Origin: Chrysomallon squamiferum
Taxonomy: Eukaryota > Mollusca > Gastropoda > Neomphalida > Peltospiridae
Length of the DNA: 64,000 nt
Assembly: GCA_012295275.1 (NCBI GenBank)
Contig: CM022665.1
Location: 23,247,502-23,311,501 of the forward strand
Direction: 5' to 3'
Both the position numbers and the translations under genes were made by a program. Below are positions 59,686-64,000 of this stretch, piece after piece. The notes beneath the pieces are model-generated. The model worked only from the letters and a program-made list of their open reading frames with translations, ran no database searches and was not told where the DNA came from. Position 1 is the stretch's first letter. Each line of letters begins with the position of its first letter.

Positions 59686-59837
59686 TATTGCATACATTCA
59701 TACACGCACACTATAGATTATCAGTAAGGGACAGAACTCGTGTAGTAGTAAAACTCGTTACTATTGACTAAATTAAGTCCCTTTACATATTAGATCGTCT
59801 TCATATTTTTTAAAAGGCAAACAGACTTAATTTAGTG

Positions 59838-60297
59838 CAGGGTGCGCAACATGTGGCCGAGGGAAGGATGTCGCCTCACCACATTTAACGTTTCATTTGA
59901 AACAGAGCGAGGCTGTGTGTCAGTATAAACACTCACACACGATGAGTTTCCTACGACTGTCAGATGCCGTACACAACAAGGCGTCCAGTGTTAATTTTTA
60001 GATCCGACAGTTTTAAAGTTGTAATTTAAGAAAAATAATGAATAATAATAATAATTTTTTTATTATGAATTTTATTGTAATCTTAGAGAGATGAAGTTAA
60101 TTCTCAATGAACCATGTAAATGCAACTATTATTTAATATGCAGCATTTAAAGTCACTCAGGTTCACTGTTAGAAAATTATGCAAAATCATACATGTTACG
60201 CTTTCAGATTTTACGTAATCACATTGAAATTTGTGCGGCCATAGTGTCAGTGAAGTTAAAGCACTGCGACCTACAAGATCAGAAAATTTCACCCCTG
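59838..60297. mobile_element. Non-autonomous hAT-like element 1 in spacer 4, 460 bp
   Basis: ATTTAGTG duplications at 59830-59837 and 60298-60305; ends and interior as in spacers 2 and 3. Confidence 0.85.
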
Positions 60298-61280
60298 ATT
60301 TAGTGTTTCAGAAACATTATTATTATTGCTGATTAGTTTGCTTCATGGTAGCGAGGATGTAAATAGAATTTTAAAATCACTAAAAACTGATGTCATTAGA
60401 TAATACCCACTCTCAAAGGTTTTTAATATACAGTGAAACATGGCATATAATCCGTGACACCTTGTACCTCTCTGGTTATTCTGAAATAACGCTGATGATT
60501 ATTATGATCAGAGGGAAAAGAGCCAGGGATATTTATGGCTTGATGGGTAATCAGAAATACGCAACGGAAGTTACGTATGAGACAAATGGGCATCTGATAC
60601 CATAAAACTGATGAAACAAATATTTGCCCTTGGAGTGAAGATGACATGTTTGTAGAAGACTGTTACTTACAATTCACCTTGAAAGTAAAGTATAAAATTA
60701 TTACATAAATTGTGTGTGACGGACGTTACCCTAGCAGATATTACATTTTGTCCGTTGACAAAAAATGAAGTTAAGTGGTAGAACATGGCCCACTCCTGTA
60801 AAGATTAATGAAGTGGATTTTAAAAAAATAACTCTATTCTCTACTCGATGTCGCCAGTTAGTGCTATTCCCACTGACTGTATCATGCCCAGCTTCATAAA
60901 AATAAGGCGTTCTAGAGTGGGATACTCTGACTGATGACATAAAATAGCAGTAGACATTTTCAATGTTAATATTATAATAATATGAAACTAATCAGCGTGG
61001 ATTTAGGAGCAGAAGTAATATGTTGTGAAGAATTTAAGAAGAAGATTTCATTGAGAGAATGTATATTTTTTTTCTTAGATTATTGATAAAACATTTGTAT
61101 AACAACACATTTGGAACAAACTGAATAATAAATGATTATTTAAAATTAATATTAATGAACAAAAAAATTCTAATACATACAGTACAAATATTATTCTAGA
61201 CGTTCACACGTTTTCACGAAGTTTTGTTGCTTTTGTTGAAGATTTTATCTATGCTATAAGGCTGTTGGTTTTTTCTAGAG

Positions 61281-61492
61281 CAGGGGTGCGCAACCTACGG
61301 CCGCATTCGGCCGTGGGAAGGGCGTCGACTCATCACATTTAACGTCTCACAAAGGTTCGTTGTTAGAAAATTATGCAAAATCATACAGGTTACGCTTTCA
61401 GATTTTACGTAATCACAATGAAATTTGTGCGGCCATAGTGTCAGTGAAGTTAGACGCCGCGGACTATAAAATCAGATTTTTGCGCATCACTG
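61281..61492. mobile_element. Non-autonomous hAT-like element 2 in spacer 4, 212 bp
   Basis: The left end CAGGGGTGCGCAA and the inverted right end CAGTGATGCGCAA agree at 11 of 13 positions. The flanks TTCTAGAG (61273-61280) and CTCTAGGG (61493-61500) fit a decayed 8-bp target duplication. Spacer 1 has uninterrupted sequence at about 5459-5467. Confidence 0.75.
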
Positions 61493-63528
61493 CTCTAGGG
61501 CTATCAAACCTGGGTTTTCGTCAGAACCAAAGAATCCCTGTAGCAACTGTAGGTAAAGGATATTTTTATTAATGACAGGTCACCTTACACGCTTTATCGA
61601 ACTGTCACCAGTGGAAAACAAAGAAATATTTACTTTTGATACACTAAATGTTGTAACAAAGATAACTATAAAGTATAATGTAAGTTTAGAGGTTGAAAGA
61701 AAAAACCGGATGGTCCTAAATAAAGGACTGTTATCCATTTAAATTAAATATATGGTTCATTTAAATGAATCACACACATATATGCAATGCATACCCTCTC
61801 ATATACACACACGTGTGTGACACTGCGAAAGACGTTCGTGTTCAAACAGCACGAAACCCTTCAAATAGCCATTTAAAATAAAATGTTATTCTACTGAAAA
61901 GAGAACAAAAAAAATGGTTTTATTAAAACGTATATTTCTTGTATGTATATATGTATTTTTTTTAAATGATATTTTCGTGCATGAACTAGTTCCCTGTTTA
62001 TAAGATTTTATTGCAATCATGGTGTGTGTAATTCTAAACCTCTTTTGAAGATGCGATCTTTCTTTTTAAAATTAGCTATAATCTTTATAAGAAATACCGC
62101 ATAATAAAGAACCGGATGTCATTTATTTGACAACTTGTTATATTTTCACTAGGTCAGACTCCAATATTGCACAATATTGTGAATAAATCATCTTTCTTAC
62201 AAACTGTAACATTTTTTCTTCTTCTAAAATGTAAGTGTTTACACTAAAAGATCCTATGTCAACTAGTTTCTGATTAATATTGTTTAATAAATAAATAAAT
62301 AAATAAACAAACAAACAGACAGACAATTAAAGAAAGCCTAGAAACACGGCCACCTCATGTCTCTGAATATTTTAGAGAATATTTAATAATTTATACAATA
62401 TCTTAAATATATTGAAAGAAAAAGTTTACTTAAGAAAAGTTTAACACAGGAATCTGTATCATATTTATTTTAAAATAGAAATCGTTAATTATATAAAAAT
62501 GTTACTTAAAACAAAAACACGAACATATTCACCGACATAAGTAAACAGTCAAACAAAAATTAAAAACCATAAAACAGAAAATAAAAACCAAATCTGCATT
62601 AGTATATACAAAGTAAGTACAAAGTCGGTTGAAAAAATTAAAAATTATAAAATAAAATCTAACGAGATTAACAATAAACAGAGACGGCTGTGGCTTGGTG
62701 ACTGGGTTATGACCTGAATGTGATGGGTAGCAGGATCAATTCTTCATTGTGCGCCTGCTGAAGACTTATCCGTTTATGTCTGTTTCCCTCTGCTATATAG
62801 TAAACGCGTCGTTGTAATGTATTTAAATAAGGATATACAACATAAGTAAATGAATGAAGTTGTAGTTGTCGTTTTGTTACAAAACTGCTTTGCACCCGAT
62901 GGACTATTTGCTATGTCAAATATCCATGAGACTAGTTTATAAAAAGCTGTATTATGTGTTTTACCGTTTATAGGAATCTACATATTAAGATTGCCTTGTT
63001 CAGTTATTTCAATGGAGTAATATATTGCTGCCGTGTTCCTCATTTATTATCTACGTGGTCCTGAATGTTATGTGTAAATAATGTAGATTATGATTATCTC
63101 GGGTGCGTAGTTTCTACATAAAAACATTATATATAATACAAGACACAAGATAAGGGAAACCCTGAACATTAAAGTTTAATAAATAATACTATTATGCAAA
63201 TATTAAATAAAATAAATAAATAAATAAATGAATAAATCAATAAATAAATAAATAAACAAATAAACAAGTAAATATGTCAGTGAAAAATACAATTGACATC
63301 GTTTTTTAACCATATGAGAAACGATTTAGAAAACATTGATATATTTATTAGGTCTAATTGTTTATAGTTTATTTTAAAAGTGAAACAACATAGAAAAATA
63401 TGTGACAGATAGAATAAACCTTCATAATTACTTTTGCTCTTACTCCTTATTAAATGAAATTTGCTCGTGCTTTAAAATGGTGGTTATTCCTATTCTCCCA
63501 AAAAGTAATTCGCTGCACGACTAGTATA

Positions 63529-63530
<2 letters not shown>

Positions 63531-63612
<82 letters not shown>
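63531..63612. repeat. (CT)n tract in spacer 4
   Basis: 82 bp, aligned with 28212-28359 of spacer 2, so about 66 bp shorter. Confidence 0.9.
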
Positions 63613-63616
<4 letters not shown>

Positions 63617-64000
63617 CAAACAGTTGATATGCATATATAATAGTCATTTACACTCATTCACTGCACATGCGAACATTATGACAAATACTTATAATACTTT
63701 TAGAAATTTTCAAGGAAAGGTTCGTTGACTTGAGAGGTAATGTTCAACAAAGGCTCTTATGTTCAGTACCATGAACTTTGATAAAACAGCTGTGAGAGCT
63801 CTCTCTCTCTCTCTAATTTCTTCGTTTGATTAGATGTCAGTTTTTTATATATATAACAGATACAACAGTTTAGAGTAAAGTAATAAATAATTAAATAGAT
63901 AATTCACTTAAGAAATGAATGAACTCATTAAGGTTATTAATATTTGGTAATTTTAATGCATAGTATATACAGTTATTTCGTAATTCACTATGCATAAAAT

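Larger units (their letters stand above)
57201..64000. repeat. Spacer 4 (short form), downstream of copy D, cut by window end
   Basis: Non-coding and nearly identical to spacer 2. It carries hAT element 1 (59838-60297), hAT element 2 with both ends (61281-61492) and a (CT)n tract (63531-63612). The last bases align to about 28735, which is about 355 bp before the TATA box of copy C. Confidence 0.75.

Overview
This is eukaryotic nuclear DNA: AT-rich, full of microsatellites ((CT)n, (CA)n, (TTA)n, ACAT-type), with GT-AG introns, TATA/CCAAT promoters and AATAAA signals. Vertebrate-type CCCTAA repeats, an EGF+ZP membrane protein family and the repeat style suggest a lophotrochozoan, most likely a mollusc; the sequence alone does not fix the species.

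The window is a tandem gene cluster, all on the + strand. The repeated gene has 11 exons: one non-coding 5' exon and ten coding exons. It encodes a type I membrane protein of about 446 residues. In order it has a signal peptide, a short six-cysteine module, a canonical EGF repeat, a complete ZP module (four-Cys ZP-N and four-Cys ZP-C), a KRRRR furin-like site, a transmembrane helix and a short tail with a tyrosine motif. Copies A (13794-18865), C (31712-36712) and D (52008-57067) are intact. Copy B (20206-22026) is seen only as its 3' half, because it begins immediately after a 200-N assembly gap (20006-20205). Copies A, C and D each have a TATA box, a CCAAT box and a non-coding first exon 1.9-2.6 kb upstream of the start codon.

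The spacers are paralogous to each other and start at a shared anchor (2259, 24670, 40666, 59712). They come in a long form (before A and before D) and a short form (before C and after D). The window ends within a short spacer, so a further copy probably starts just past position 64000. DNA left of 2259 shows no obvious homology to the spacers and looks like the edge of the array. Spacer differences come from hAT-type non-autonomous elements with clear empty/filled sites, a single tRNA-Arg(TCT) gene, a decayed MULE/FLYWCH-type transposase, a CCCTAA-derived satellite with a 175-bp period, and rearrangement at (CT)n tracts.

The strongest biological signal is in the genes. Between copies, extracellular exons carry many amino-acid replacements and almost no silent changes, while neighbouring introns, the 3' exon and the 3' UTR are nearly identical. 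This looks like diversifying selection on the ectodomains of a ZP/EGF receptor or coat-protein family, as expected for gamete-recognition, allorecognition or host-interaction proteins. The function itself is not proven here. All comparisons were made by eye.
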